NCBI RefSeq assembly: GCF_002909235.1
Contig: NZ_PHQQ01000009.1
Coordinates: 1 to 64,000 of the forward strand
Direction of reading: 5' to 3'
Origin: Arenibacter catalasegens
Lineage (GTDB): Bacteria; Bacteroidota; Bacteroidia; Flavobacteriales; Flavobacteriaceae
DNA length: 64,000 nt
Below the pieces are notes generated by a model. It was not told the DNA's origin. It saw nothing but the letters and a program-made list of their open reading frames with translations, and did not search any database. Below, piece after piece: positions 9,898 to 18,988 of this stretch (the first letter of the stretch is position 1; the number at the start of each line of letters is the position of its first letter). Made by a program: the position numbers and the translations under genes.

Positions 9898-10827
9898 TTA
9901 GAAAAATCTGGGTGAGCGGGCATTTGGCCCCCATCTTGGCATTAAATATTTGAGTATAATTTCGTGCGAACCCTGATTGTAATTACCAATATCGGATATA
10001 CTGTAATCATAAGAATAGCCCATGAAAAAGTTTTTAGAAATCTGAAACCCTGCCAAGGCACTGTAACTGTCCTTAAGTCTATGTGATGCTCCCAATGTAA
10101 ATGTTTGCAGGAAAAGTACATTAAGGGAGGCATCTATTGTTGGAGGTGCATTATCTATGGTCTTGACCAAAATAGACGGTTTTAGCTTTAATGAGGCAGA
10201 AAGGTCTATAACATACCCACCCATAAAATACACATGGTTGTCCCGGTGTATCAAGTTTTTATCGCTTTCTACATTGGATTGGTTTATGAGCATGTTGGGA
10301 ACTGAGAATCCGACATACCAGTTGTCGCTAAAAATATATATTCCGGCTCCTACGGCAGGTAGTGCATTGTAGTAATTGTCATAACTGAAAAGAATATCAT
10401 CTTGATCGTAATAACTACCCTTGGAATAGTCGACCTCAAAAAAATCGATTCCTGCATTTAAACCTAGTGACATTTTTACTTTCTTGCTGAGGTTTAGATA
10501 GTAGGAGAAAACGGCGTTGGAACTAAATTCGGTAGAAGGTCCAATATTATCTTTAAAGATATTAATGCCCAATCCAATTTTGTTATTGATGATACCAGAA
10601 ACGGTAAGTGCTTTAGTCTCTGGGGCACCATCGATTCCGATCCATTGGGCCCTATAGCTTAGAGTGGCATCCATACGGTTGTTTTCATTGACGTATGCCG
10701 GGTTTATAGTAGCAGTATTATACATATACTGGGTATATTGCGGCAGTTGTTGCGCCATAATTTCACCTAGGTTGATTAGGAGAAACAGTATAAGGAGCTT
10801 TAAGCTGATTTTTTGGGGGATCTTCAT
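9898..10827 (-). CDS. PorP/SprF family T9SS outer-membrane protein
   Basis: A 309-residue outer-membrane beta-barrel protein. Signal peptide about residues 1-25, followed by the diagnostic opening QLPQYTQYMYNTATINPAYV. Alternating amphipathic strands continue to the C-terminus, and a GYSYDYSISDIGNYNQGSHE segment is typical of the last strands. PorP/SprF proteins help carry particular type-B sorted adhesins to the cell surface and pair with PorE-like OmpA proteins. Here the adhesin-type gene is just upstream (25-base gap) and the PorE-like gene just downstream (10-base gap), which fits a dedicated secretion cassette. Confidence 0.92.
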   Translation of the reverse strand: MKIPQKISLKLLILFLLINLGEIMAQQLPQYTQYMYNTATINPAYVNENNRMDATLSYRAQWIGIDGAPETKALTVSGIINNKIGLGINIFKDNIGPSTEFSSNAVFSYYLNLSKKVKMSLGLNAGIDFFEVDYSKGSYYDQDDILFSYDNYYNALPAVGAGIYIFSDNWYVGFSVPNMLINQSNVESDKNLIHRDNHVYFMGGYVIDLSASLKLKPSILVKTIDNAPPTIDASLNVLFLQTFTLGASHRLKDSYSALAGFQISKNFFMGYSYDYSISDIGNYNQGSHEIILKYLMPRWGPNARSPRFF

Positions 10828-10852
10828 GTATTGGTTTAAAATGTATTGCTCA

Positions 10853-12148
10853 TTATTCTTTTCTTAAAAATAACCAACCAGTTTTGTTTTCGCTCAAAGT
10901 ATCGGTTTTTAGGATATAGAAGTAAGTGCCTGTTGGCAATGGCTCTCCTTTGCCGGCCAGACCGTTTACATTGGCTAACCCCCGCCAATCATTTTGATAC
11001 GCTTTTTTCTGATAAACTAGCGCACCATATCTGTTGAAGACTTGCAGGTCCGACTCTGGAAAAGTCTCAATACAATCTATTCTAAAATAGTCATTATCCC
11101 CGTCATCATTAGGTGTAAATTCATTGTAAATAGTTATGCAAGAGGGTTCCAAGGTAATTTCCACGCTGTTGTTCTGTGAATTTTTATCCCGAGGTATAGA
11201 ATTTTCGAGCGCTGAAATACTGTTATGATTTCCGTATGCTGTTGCCTCAACTTCTAGATTCAATACCGCTGTGGCCTTTGCCGGCAGTGAAGTAAGCGTC
11301 CAAACTTTGTTCGATGAATCGAAGCTACCGTTCGATACTTGAGCATTTACATAATTAAAGCCTCTATCCAGATGTTCACTGATGACCACATTGTTAAATT
11401 CGGAAAAACCATCATTTTCTACGGTGATAGTCAAAACTATTTTTTCCCCAATCATAGGGTGTTTATTGTTGACTGTTGTGCTCATCTTTATGTCCGATGG
11501 CTCGTTGATTTCTGCCTTGACCATTAGTCGAGTAACACTTTCGCAGATTGAAGTCAGTTGGGCAGCATAATAACTTTTTCCATTTTGCAAAGGCGTATCA
11601 AAATCAAGTAGATTGCCAGCCAGAGGGTCATCATACCATACAATATATGTTTCCTCCACATCCAAATCTGCCATAGTAGGGTTTTCAGTTGAAGAAAAAA
11701 CCTGTAATTCATTGTCAGTTGTTGGGGTGGAAGGGGCTATTAAAGTAACGGATATGGCCAATCGTTGGGAACTTTCCTCGCTTCCTATCAATTGAGTGGC
11801 ATAGTAGGTTGCATTATCCATGATTAGGCTGTTTGGAGCCACTGGCTTGCCATTGGAAACCTTATCGTACCAAATAATATTGGATTCATTAATTTGAATG
11901 GATTTTAAAGTAGGCCGGTCTGCCTTACAAAATTCCTGATGGGTATCTTTGGTGGTAGGAGGTGATACTTCCACTTTGTTGCCCATTGCATTTTTTGGGG
12001 CAAAAAGAGGAGGTTGATTCCCCTTATTTAGATTAGAAATGGTATTGGAAATTGTGAAGTAACTACCTTGCCCAGTAATACTACTTAGAAGGCAAAAAAG
12101 TAAAACTAAATTACCTCTCCAAAAATTATTTCTACTATCAAATCTCAT
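10853..12148 (-). CDS. short T9SS type-B sorted protein with two Ig-like repeats and DUF11
   Basis: A 431-residue exported protein. After the signal peptide (about 1-27) come two Ig-like repeats (about 72-137 and 149-214), each with an I(I/V)WYD core and a YYA-QL turn. A DUF11 domain follows (about 218-332), and then a C-terminal gliding-motility-type sorting domain (about 337-431) recognisable from YNEFTPNDDGDNDYF, VFNRYG and PTGTYFYIL. Type-B domains direct export through the T9SS with a PorP/SprF partner. Known cargoes of such cassettes are often giant adhesins, so this one is notably small. It is the first gene of the three-gene operon. Confidence 0.88.
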   Translation of the reverse strand: MRFDSRNNFWRGNLVLLFCLLSSITGQGSYFTISNTISNLNKGNQPPLFAPKNAMGNKVEVSPPTTKDTHQEFCKADRPTLKSIQINESNIIWYDKVSNGKPVAPNSLIMDNATYYATQLIGSEESSQRLAISVTLIAPSTPTTDNELQVFSSTENPTMADLDVEETYIVWYDDPLAGNLLDFDTPLQNGKSYYAAQLTSICESVTRLMVKAEINEPSDIKMSTTVNNKHPMIGEKIVLTITVENDGFSEFNNVVISEHLDRGFNYVNAQVSNGSFDSSNKVWTLTSLPAKATAVLNLEVEATAYGNHNSISALENSIPRDKNSQNNSVEITLEPSCITIYNEFTPNDDGDNDYFRIDCIETFPESDLQVFNRYGALVYQKKAYQNDWRGLANVNGLAGKGEPLPTGTYFYILKTDTLSENKTGWLFLRKE

Positions 12149-12298
12149 TTATAGGTTGTAATTTTTAGTTTATAACGCAAAATATTATAAAATATTTAGA
12201 TTTCACGGTATATTCCGATATGGTAAGATCCTAATTTTATGGATTTTAAGTAAATTTTAAATGGATAATAATAGAATAATTAAAATTCTAAAATTGGT

Positions 12299-13186
12299 TT
12301 ATTGAAATTCGCTAGGTACTTTATTTCTGTGTTTCCAACGCTTATGGGTCCAAAGGTAGTATTCCGGTTGTTCCAAAATTTGCTGTTCGGTCAACCTTAG
12401 GAATCGGTCCGTGATTTCATGTTTGTTGGTTTGTTTAGCTGTGGTGGTAATAGTAATGAATTCTGCCTTATAATATCCTCTTTTTACTTTGGATACTTTT
12501 AAGAAAACTACCGCCAGGTCCAATTTTCTGGCCATACTTTCTGGTCCGTTAAAAATAGGCACCTTGACCCCCATAAATTCGCTCCAATATTGAGCCCTTT
12601 TTACTTGTGGGGATTGATCACTAACCATACCATAAGCAGAAATAATCTCATTTTGGACATTCCTATAAACGGTTTTAACCGTTTCTTGTTGGGTTATTAA
12701 GGTAGTGTTCCACTTGGCCCTTATTTTTTTTATAAGATCGTCAAAATACGAATTCCCAATTTTTTGATAAACGGCATATCCTTTGGCATTCACATAATTA
12801 TTAATGCTCACATTCCACTCCCAATTAGCATAATGTGAGCACACAATGAGAACGCTTTTGTCTTTTACTATTTCTTGGAGGACCTCAATATTCACAATCT
12901 TATACCGCTCTTTCAGTTCCTCTTTGGACAGGTTCAGGGTCTTGACCATTTCAAGGAACATATCGCACATATGGTGGTAGAAATCTTTCCGTATTTTATG
13001 TATTTCTTCTTTTGTTTTAAGGGGGAAAGCACGAGTAAGATTTTCTTTCACCACTTTTTTGCGGTAACCCACAACATGATAAATAATAATAAAAACAAAA
13101 TCCGAAAAAAAGTAAAAAAGTCTAAAGGGTAATATGGAAATGAGCCATAGTAAGGGGTAAACTAGTATATAGACAAGAAACTGCAT
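12299..13186 (-). CDS. LpxL/HtrB-type lysophospholipid or lipid A acyltransferase
   Basis: A 295-residue inner-membrane enzyme with an N-terminal hydrophobic anchor (about 1-40) and the HX4D/E acyltransferase motif seen as SHYANWEW (His118, Glu123). A conserved GMVSDQSP region follows near residue 186 and YYLWTHKRWKHR near the end, both typical of late acyltransferases of lipid A. The probable reaction is transfer of a fatty acyl chain from acyl-ACP to a lipid A precursor; ornithine or other lipid acylation cannot be excluded. It is expressed from a -7 element shared, on opposite strands, with the rhomboid gene. Confidence 0.9.
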   Translation of the reverse strand: MQFLVYILVYPLLWLISILPFRLFYFFSDFVFIIIYHVVGYRKKVVKENLTRAFPLKTKEEIHKIRKDFYHHMCDMFLEMVKTLNLSKEELKERYKIVNIEVLQEIVKDKSVLIVCSHYANWEWNVSINNYVNAKGYAVYQKIGNSYFDDLIKKIRAKWNTTLITQQETVKTVYRNVQNEIISAYGMVSDQSPQVKRAQYWSEFMGVKVPIFNGPESMARKLDLAVVFLKVSKVKRGYYKAEFITITTTAKQTNKHEITDRFLRLTEQQILEQPEYYLWTHKRWKHRNKVPSEFQ

Positions 13187-13202
13187 GCATATTTAATTAG
13201 GG

Positions 13203-13220
13203 CAAATATAGCTATATTTG
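13203..13220. promoter_or_regulatory. palindromic divergent promoter
   Basis: CAAATATAGCTATATTTG is a perfect 18-base palindrome midway between two divergent genes. Each half is a complete Bacteroidota -7 element, TATATTTG, facing outwards: toward the acyltransferase (start 13186, 16 bases away) and toward the rhomboid gene (start 13245, 24 bases away). The apparent TTG start for rhomboid at 13218 lies inside this element. No TTG -33 box was seen on either side. Confidence 0.65.
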
Positions 13221-13244
13221 GGCCTAAAATTAATAGTTTTCTTC

Positions 13245-13895
13245 ATGAATAATATTCATATTGCTACCATTGCCATTATGGCCGTGAACATCTTGGTTTC
13301 CTTAAAAGGTTTTAACGATAATATATTTTTTGACCGCTATAAGTTTGGTGTTGGTGCCATACAGGCAGGGCAAAAGGAAAGGATGCTCACCTCTGGATTT
13401 TTACATGTAGACCTTTCCCATCTTTTTTTTAATATGTTTACCCTCTACTTTTTTGCCGATGTGGTCATCGATTGGTTTGGTCCTGGTAAATTTGTTATTC
13501 TTTATTTTATAAGTCTCGTTGCCGGCAGCCTGTTGGCATTATATTTTCATAAAAGTGAACCCTATTATACTGCTGTAGGTGCTAGTGGTGCCGTTACTGG
13601 TATATTGTATTCTGCAATCCTATTGGAGCCCGGAATGCGTTTGGGAATTATGTTCATTCCAATTCCGTTACCTGCATATGTTTTGGGAATTCTATATTTA
13701 TTCTATTCCATCTACGGAATGAAAAAAAGGTTAGGAAATATTGGTCACACTGCCCACTTTGGAGGAGCAATAGGGGGATATGTCGTCACCTTATTATTCA
13801 GGCCCGAGCTACTTTATACAGATACCTTAGTGGTGTTGTTATTGGCCTTGCCCATTGTGCTTCTTTTTATTCTAGGTAAAATGGGTAAGATTTAG
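13245..13895 (+). CDS. rhomboid family intramembrane serine protease
   Basis: A 216-residue polytopic membrane protease from ATG 13245. The dyad is visible: Ser114 in GASGAVTG and His171 in HTAHFGG; the oxyanion-side motif HLFFNM lies near residue 59. Six or so hydrophobic helices fit the minimal rhomboid core. It would cut transmembrane substrates within the membrane; substrates are unknown. A longer frame from TTG 13218 is rejected because that codon is part of a -7 promoter box. It ends at a shared bidirectional terminator. Confidence 0.93.
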   Translation: MNNIHIATIAIMAVNILVSLKGFNDNIFFDRYKFGVGAIQAGQKERMLTSGFLHVDLSHLFFNMFTLYFFADVVIDWFGPGKFVILYFISLVAGSLLALYFHKSEPYYTAVGASGAVTGILYSAILLEPGMRLGIMFIPIPLPAYVLGILYLFYSIYGMKKRLGNIGHTAHFGGAIGGYVVTLLFRPELLYTDTLVVLLLALPIVLLFILGKMGKI

Positions 13896-14009
13896 TTAGG
13901 TTTCCAGAATATCTTAATGTGGATACCCATTGAACAGTTTGGAGATGTGTTGTTCAAAATAGAAATCTGGTCTAAGGGCAGTGTAATAAAGGTAAATTTT
14001 TTGACCAAA

Positions 14010-14044
14010 TAATAAAGGCCCGTAAAACTTACGGGCCTTTATTA
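14010..14044. terminator. bidirectional intrinsic terminator
   Basis: A perfect 16-base stem (TAATAAAGGCCCGTAA and its complement) with a 3-base loop, flanked by A- and T-rich ends. It sits between the convergent rhomboid and TlpA-type genes and can end both transcripts. Confidence 0.85.
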
Positions 14045-14061
14045 TATTATGAAGTATTGTT

Positions 14062-15192
14062 TTACTTCAAAAGTTCTGATATTTTTGATTCCAACTCTGG
14101 ACCTCTTAAGTTTTTGGCAATGATAACCCCATTTTCATCTAGAATAAAGGTAGCTGGAATAGCCTCCACATTATAAAGCTTGGCTATGGCATCATTGAAA
14201 TAATCCAAACTGGAAATATGGTTCCATGTAAGTTTGTCATCAGCAATGGCTTTTTTCCAATCCTCTTCCTTACGGTCTAAAGAAACACCTATAATATTAA
14301 GGCCTTTGGAGTGGTATTTATTATAAACGTTTACCACATTAGGATTTTCAACCCTACATGGTTTGCACCATGCAGCCCAAAAATCGATTATCGTTACTTT
14401 TCCCATGGCTTCTTTTAGGGACAATTCCTTTCCGTCTGGTGTAGGTCCTGAGAAATCTGGAGCTGTAGCTCCTATAGAAGTACTCTTCCCTTTTTCTTCC
14501 CTTTCCTTAGCTGCTTCCAAGCTTTTTAAGATGCTCTTGGCTGGCAAGGTTTCCTTTATTTCTGGAGTTAGGCCATCGTACATTTTTTGGGCCTCTTCGC
14601 TCTCTACCATTCTCGAATTAAGTCCTTTTTCGATCAATAGTGCGGAAATAAGACCATTTGGATTGTTTTTGATGAATTCCAATTCAAAATTTTTGTACTC
14701 TTCCTGCAGTTCGGTAAACTCGTCGTTTAGGGAGTTTACTGTAGCTTCATTGCCGCCCATTTTGGCATTTTGCATATCCTTTTGAATAGACATGGCTTGA
14801 TCGGATAAAGTTCTGGATTCATTAAGGTATTTAAAAAAGATGTCGTTCTGAACGGTTCCCTTCACCTTTGCGAAATTTAAACTGTCTTTTTGTGCGGTAA
14901 GTTCAATTTCACCTTTTTCGGCAACAACTGGAGTATAGCCTTGAATTTTATCAATAAAAACATAGATTAATTCTGGTGAATCCGCTGGACCGCTTACAGT
15001 GAACTTACCATTTTCAACCGTGGTGGTATCAATATCATAGGGCTGATTGGTTTCATTGATCTTTCTAATAAATATTTGAGTGCCATTTTCAACATCACCT
15101 GTTAAAGTTCCGTTCAAAACGTAACCCTCAGGTTTGCTGTTACACGCCAATACTCCTACAATCACTGCAAGGGACAATACTATTTTTTTCAT
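14062..15192 (-). CDS. TlpA-type thioredoxin lipoprotein with DUF4369
   Basis: A 376-residue lipoprotein from ATG 15192 (MKKIVLSLAVIVGVLAC). The upstream ATG at 15267 is rejected because it hides the signal. An N-terminal beta-rich DUF4369 domain (about 25-125) is followed by a helical linker and a C-terminal thioredoxin fold (about 245-376) with the redox motif WCKPC and a cis-Pro in EAIPATF. Such periplasmic proteins reduce disulfides, for example during cytochrome c maturation, or act in stress repair. A -7 element TACATTTG (15215-15222 on the minus strand) lies 22 bases upstream of the start. Confidence 0.88.
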   Translation of the reverse strand: MKKIVLSLAVIVGVLACNSKPEGYVLNGTLTGDVENGTQIFIRKINETNQPYDIDTTTVENGKFTVSGPADSPELIYVFIDKIQGYTPVVAEKGEIELTAQKDSLNFAKVKGTVQNDIFFKYLNESRTLSDQAMSIQKDMQNAKMGGNEATVNSLNDEFTELQEEYKNFELEFIKNNPNGLISALLIEKGLNSRMVESEEAQKMYDGLTPEIKETLPAKSILKSLEAAKEREEKGKSTSIGATAPDFSGPTPDGKELSLKEAMGKVTIIDFWAAWCKPCRVENPNVVNVYNKYHSKGLNIIGVSLDRKEEDWKKAIADDKLTWNHISSLDYFNDAIAKLYNVEAIPATFILDENGVIIAKNLRGPELESKISELLK

Positions 15193-15214
15193 TGTTATTT
15201 TCTTTTGATTGCCG

Positions 15215-15222
15215 CAAATGTA
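15215..15222 (-). promoter_or_regulatory. -7 element TACATTTG for the TlpA-type gene
   Basis: The plus strand reads CAAATGTA, that is TACATTTG on the minus strand, matching TAnnTTTG. It lies 22 bases upstream of the ATG at 15192 and supports that start over the longer frame. Confidence 0.55.
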
Positions 15223-15302
15223 CTTATATATGGGTAATAAAAAAAGCCATAAATGTTTCAAGAACATTCATGGCCTAATAAAATAGTAATTAGCTGTTTA
15301 TG

Positions 15303-15812
15303 TTAAAACTGATAGCGTATCCCCAAGGCGATATCAAAATCAAAATTATCCGAAAAATTTTTATAGCCTGCAACTCCAATTTCTGGTCTAAAATCAAGTG
15401 AAAGCAATAAAGGAATATCAAAATTATATTCTATACCAATATCTCCGGCAGCCAAAACAAATAAGCCGCCATCAGGGGTGTAGTAGTCATTTTGATTATT
15501 GGGCCTGGAGGCAAAATCAACACTTCCAAGTCCACCACCTACACCGTAATACCAATTAAAGTTCCCATCCAAGGGCCTAACCCATTGGTAAAGAGCCGTT
15601 AATTTAAAGGCATCAAAATACCTGCTGTCCCGCCATCCAAGGTTGGCTTCCAACCTGTTATCGCGATCCAAGGATTTTTGATAGGAAATTTCGGCACCAA
15701 AGCCGTCACTATCCCCCAAACGTAGCCCAATGGCGTGATCGGAGATTTCCTGAGCACTCATTGAGAACCAGGAGCAAAACATAAATAGGGTAAACAATTT
15801 TAAAATTTTCAT
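15303..15812 (-). CDS. small outer-membrane beta-barrel protein
   Basis: A 169-residue protein from ATG 15812 (MKILKLFTLFMFC), with a signal peptide ending MSAQ near residue 21. The mature part alternates Gly- and aromatic-rich strands (GLRLGDSDGFGAEISYQK, YGVGGGLGS) and ends in GIRYQF, a terminal aromatic as expected for a Bam-inserted eight-strand barrel. The function is unknown; similar porin-like or OmpW/OmpX-sized barrels are common in this phylum. An upstream ATG at 15869 is unlikely because it precedes the signal peptide by 19 residues. Confidence 0.8.
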   Translation of the reverse strand: MKILKLFTLFMFCSWFSMSAQEISDHAIGLRLGDSDGFGAEISYQKSLDRDNRLEANLGWRDSRYFDAFKLTALYQWVRPLDGNFNWYYGVGGGLGSVDFASRPNNQNDYYTPDGGLFVLAAGDIGIEYNFDIPLLLSLDFRPEIGVAGYKNFSDNFDFDIALGIRYQF

Positions 15813-15876
15813 AAGCGTTCTAAAGTTAATTAATGTAAAAATTAAAAATTCATTCTTAATCTGAAACAATAAAACT

Positions 15877-15884
15877 TAATTTTG
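15877..15884 (+). promoter_or_regulatory. -7 element TAATTTTG for the fused oxidoreductase gene
   Basis: TAATTTTG fits TAnnTTTG and ends 31 bases before ATG 15916. It lies between the divergent small OMP gene and the FAD/Fe-S oxidoreductase gene. Confidence 0.5.
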
Positions 15885-15915
15885 TGCCCAAAATTGTTTC
15901 GAGTTGGATAAAAAT

Positions 15916-18816
15916 ATGCTAAATATATTAAAGGATGATTTAGAGGGCGATTTGTTCGTAGACAAATTAATGACCACCCTTTATGCTACCGATGCTTCCG
16001 TATATAGAAAAATGCCAATGGCAGTAGCCTACCCAAAAACGGAGGAGGATATTAAAAGACTAATTCTTTTTGCCGGAGAGCACAAAATTGGTTTAATACC
16101 GAGAACGGCAGGAACGTCTCTTGCCGGACAATGTGTTGGTGATGGGATCGTAGTGGATGTCTCCAAAAACTTTACCAAGATACTATCTGTTGATGTTGAT
16201 AAAAAGCAGGTTACCGTTCAGCCAGGTGTAATCCGGGACGAGTTGAACCTTTATTTGGAACCATATGGCCTGTTTTTTGGCCCCAACACTTCTACCTCCA
16301 ACCGTTGTATGATCGGGGGTATGGTCGGTAATAATTCCTCAGGCACTACTTCGATACAATACGGTGTCACCCGTGATCATGTGGTGTCCCTAAAGACATT
16401 TTTATCCGATGGCAATAAGGTAGAATTCAGGACTTTGTCCATGAACGAATTTCTGGGAAAGATGTCGTTGGATAGTTTTGAAGGTACAATTTACAACAAC
16501 ATTCATAAGGAGTTAAGTAATAAGGAGATACAGGCGGAAATTGTAAAGGAATTTCCCAAGCCCCAAATCCACAGACGCAATACAGGCTATGCGGTAGATG
16601 AATTGCTGCAGAATAATATTTTCGGAGAAGTAGAGGAGGGGATAAACCTATGTAAATTGTTGAGCGGGAGTGAGGGTACCTTGGCATTTACTACGGAAAT
16701 TGTGCTTCAATTAACAGAAATGCCTCCCAAACTTTCAGCTATGGTGGTAACCCATTACAAATCTCTGGAAGATTGTTTATTGGATGTGGCGCCCGTTATG
16801 ACCCATAGTCTACATACCTGTGAAATGATGGATAAGGTGATTTTGGATTGCACCAAAAATAACCGTACACAGTTGGAGAATAGATATTTTGTGGAAGGGG
16901 ATCCTGCAGCCTTATTGATGTTGGAAGTTAAGTCCGATACCGAAGCGGATTTAGTTCAGCAAATTGAACGCTTATTGGAGACCGTTAAAATGTCTGGATT
17001 AAGCTATGCCAGTCCCATTTTAAAACATGCGGATGTCAATAAGGCTATTGAGCTGAGAAAGGCAGGATTGGGACTTCTGGGGAATATTGTTGGAGACCGA
17101 AAAGCAGTTGCTTGTATAGAGGATACCGCGGTGGCCTTGGAGGATCTAAAGGATTTTATAGGCGAGTTCTCCGGGATTATGAAGGATTATAAGCAAGATG
17201 CAGTCTATTATGCCCATGCTGGAGCAGGAGAGTTGCATTTAAGACCTATTTTAAACCTGAAGAAATCTACGGATGTGGCGTTGTTCAGATCCATCACTAC
17301 GGACGTGGCCAAACTCACCAAAAAATATAAGGGATCTTTTAGTGGGGAACATGGCGATGGAATAGTAAGGGCAGAATTTATTCCTTTAATGATAGGAGAG
17401 AAGAACTATGAGCTACTAAAGCGCATAAAAAGTTATTTTGATCCATACAATATTTTCAATCCAGGGAAAATTGTGGATGCCTATCCTATGGACGAATCCC
17501 TACGTTATGAAATTGACAGAAAGGAACCGGAGATAGCCACTTTAATGGATTTTTCCGATAGTGAAGGGATTTTAAAGGCGGCAGAAAAATGTAACGGGAG
17601 CGGGGATTGTAGAAAAACCCATTTGGTATCGGGCGCCATGTGTCCCAGTTACCACGCTACAAGAAATGAAAAAGATACGACACGTGGTCGTGCCAACGCT
17701 CTAAGGGAATTTTTAACTTCCTCGGAAAAGACGAATAAGTTCGATAATAAGGAGCTAAAGGAAGTATTTGATCTGTGTTTAAGTTGTAAGGCCTGCTCCA
17801 GTGAATGTCCGAGTAACGTGGATGTAGCCACTTTAAAAGCAGAATTTCTGTATCAGTACCAAGAAGAGAACGGCTATCCGCTAAGAGCGAAGCTATTTGC
17901 CTATAATACCAAGCTTAATAAATTGGGAAGTAAAATGGCAAGTATTACGAATGCCGTGTACGATTCCAAAATATTGGGAGGATTGCTTAAAAAGTCGGTC
18001 GGAGTTGCAGATCAAAGAAGTTTACCTAAAGTGTACAGCGTAGACTTTGACAAAGAGCTTCTGAAGGCCAAGGGTAAATCCAACACCACTAAGTCCAAAG
18101 TAGTATTATACATAGATGAATTCACCAACTATTTGGATGTTGAAATGGGGAAGGATGCCATTGAAGTGTTGACTCGATTGGGTTATGAAGTGGAACTTTT
18201 CTATGCCGAGAGTGGACGTACCTATATTTCAAAAGGATTTTTAAAACAGGCTAAAAAATTGGCTATTAAGAATCTGGAAAAGCTTTCTGAAATAACGGAT
18301 AAGGGACTTCCCATCTTAGGTCTGGAACCCTCTGCCATACTAACATTTAGAGATGAATATAAGCGCTTTGGGTTCGACAAGCAGAAGATCGAGGGCATTG
18401 GGTCCAATTCATTTTTAATAGAAGAATTTTTGGCCAAGGAAATACAGTCCGGAGTTTTGACCGCTGACCATTTTACCAAGGAAACCAAGACGGTTAAGAT
18501 CCATACGCATTGCCATCAAAAATCGATATCAAACCAAAAGGTAACCTTTGATATATTGAACCTTCCAGAAAATTACAGTGTTTCTATCATTAGCTCTGGA
18601 TGTTGCGGAATGGCAGGGTCCTTTGGTTATGAAAAGGAACATTATGAGGTGAGTATGCAGGTAGGTGAATTAAAGTTGTTTCCAGCGGTAAGAAAGGCAG
18701 CCGACGACGTTATCATTGCTGCTAATGGCACTAGTTGCAGGCATCAAATTTATGATGGCACCCAAAGAAAGGCCCTGCACCCTATTTCTATTTTAAAGGA
18801 AGCACTTATTGCTTAA
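15916..18816 (+). CDS. FAD-linked oxidase fused to Fe-S/CCG subunit (GlcD-GlcF type)
   Basis: A 966-residue flavoprotein. Residues about 35-470 form an FAD_binding_4 domain plus an FAD-oxidase C domain (PRTAGTSLAGQ, GGMVGNNSSGTTS, GEHGDGIVRAEF). A ferredoxin-type part follows with two Cys clusters, near CNGSGDCRKTH and CLSCKACSSECP. The C-terminal part carries CCG-type motifs (HTHCHQKS, SSGCCGMAGSFG). This is the single-chain form of glycolate oxidase or D-lactate dehydrogenase, oxidising a 2-hydroxy acid (D-lactate, glycolate or D-2-hydroxyglutarate) and passing electrons to quinone. The substrate cannot be fixed from sequence. ATG 15916 is preferred to a TTG four codons upstream. Confidence 0.9.
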   Translation: MLNILKDDLEGDLFVDKLMTTLYATDASVYRKMPMAVAYPKTEEDIKRLILFAGEHKIGLIPRTAGTSLAGQCVGDGIVVDVSKNFTKILSVDVDKKQVTVQPGVIRDELNLYLEPYGLFFGPNTSTSNRCMIGGMVGNNSSGTTSIQYGVTRDHVVSLKTFLSDGNKVEFRTLSMNEFLGKMSLDSFEGTIYNNIHKELSNKEIQAEIVKEFPKPQIHRRNTGYAVDELLQNNIFGEVEEGINLCKLLSGSEGTLAFTTEIVLQLTEMPPKLSAMVVTHYKSLEDCLLDVAPVMTHSLHTCEMMDKVILDCTKNNRTQLENRYFVEGDPAALLMLEVKSDTEADLVQQIERLLETVKMSGLSYASPILKHADVNKAIELRKAGLGLLGNIVGDRKAVACIEDTAVALEDLKDFIGEFSGIMKDYKQDAVYYAHAGAGELHLRPILNLKKSTDVALFRSITTDVAKLTKKYKGSFSGEHGDGIVRAEFIPLMIGEKNYELLKRIKSYFDPYNIFNPGKIVDAYPMDESLRYEIDRKEPEIATLMDFSDSEGILKAAEKCNGSGDCRKTHLVSGAMCPSYHATRNEKDTTRGRANALREFLTSSEKTNKFDNKELKEVFDLCLSCKACSSECPSNVDVATLKAEFLYQYQEENGYPLRAKLFAYNTKLNKLGSKMASITNAVYDSKILGGLLKKSVGVADQRSLPKVYSVDFDKELLKAKGKSNTTKSKVVLYIDEFTNYLDVEMGKDAIEVLTRLGYEVELFYAESGRTYISKGFLKQAKKLAIKNLEKLSEITDKGLPILGLEPSAILTFRDEYKRFGFDKQKIEGIGSNSFLIEEFLAKEIQSGVLTADHFTKETKTVKIHTHCHQKSISNQKVTFDILNLPENYSVSIISSGCCGMAGSFGYEKEHYEVSMQVGELKLFPAVRKAADDVIIAANGTSCRHQIYDGTQRKALHPISILKEALIA

Positions 18817-18872
18817 GAAGGGTTCTGATTAGTGTATGTGCTTTCGCTTTTCACTGTAAATCAAAGAATTTT

Positions 18873-18916
18873 AGCCCAGTCCGATATTTGGTATGTAATA
18901 TTGGACAGGGCTTTTT
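18873..18916 (+). terminator. intrinsic terminator after the fused oxidoreductase gene
   Basis: AGCCC, GTCC and ATATT pair with AATAT, GGAC and GGGCT, with two single mismatches, around a short loop, and five T residues follow. Confidence 0.7.
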
Positions 18917-18988
18917 CGTATACCTTATTTGGTAGCTGCCAGCTAAGGGAAAAAGTTTATCATAATTAAGCCTAGTACAGCGGTACTC

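Noticed and set aside
13218-13244. TTG start extending the rhomboid protein by 9 residues
   Set aside because: The TTG is part of the TATATTTG -7 box inside a perfect palindrome; ATG 13245 gives a complete rhomboid.
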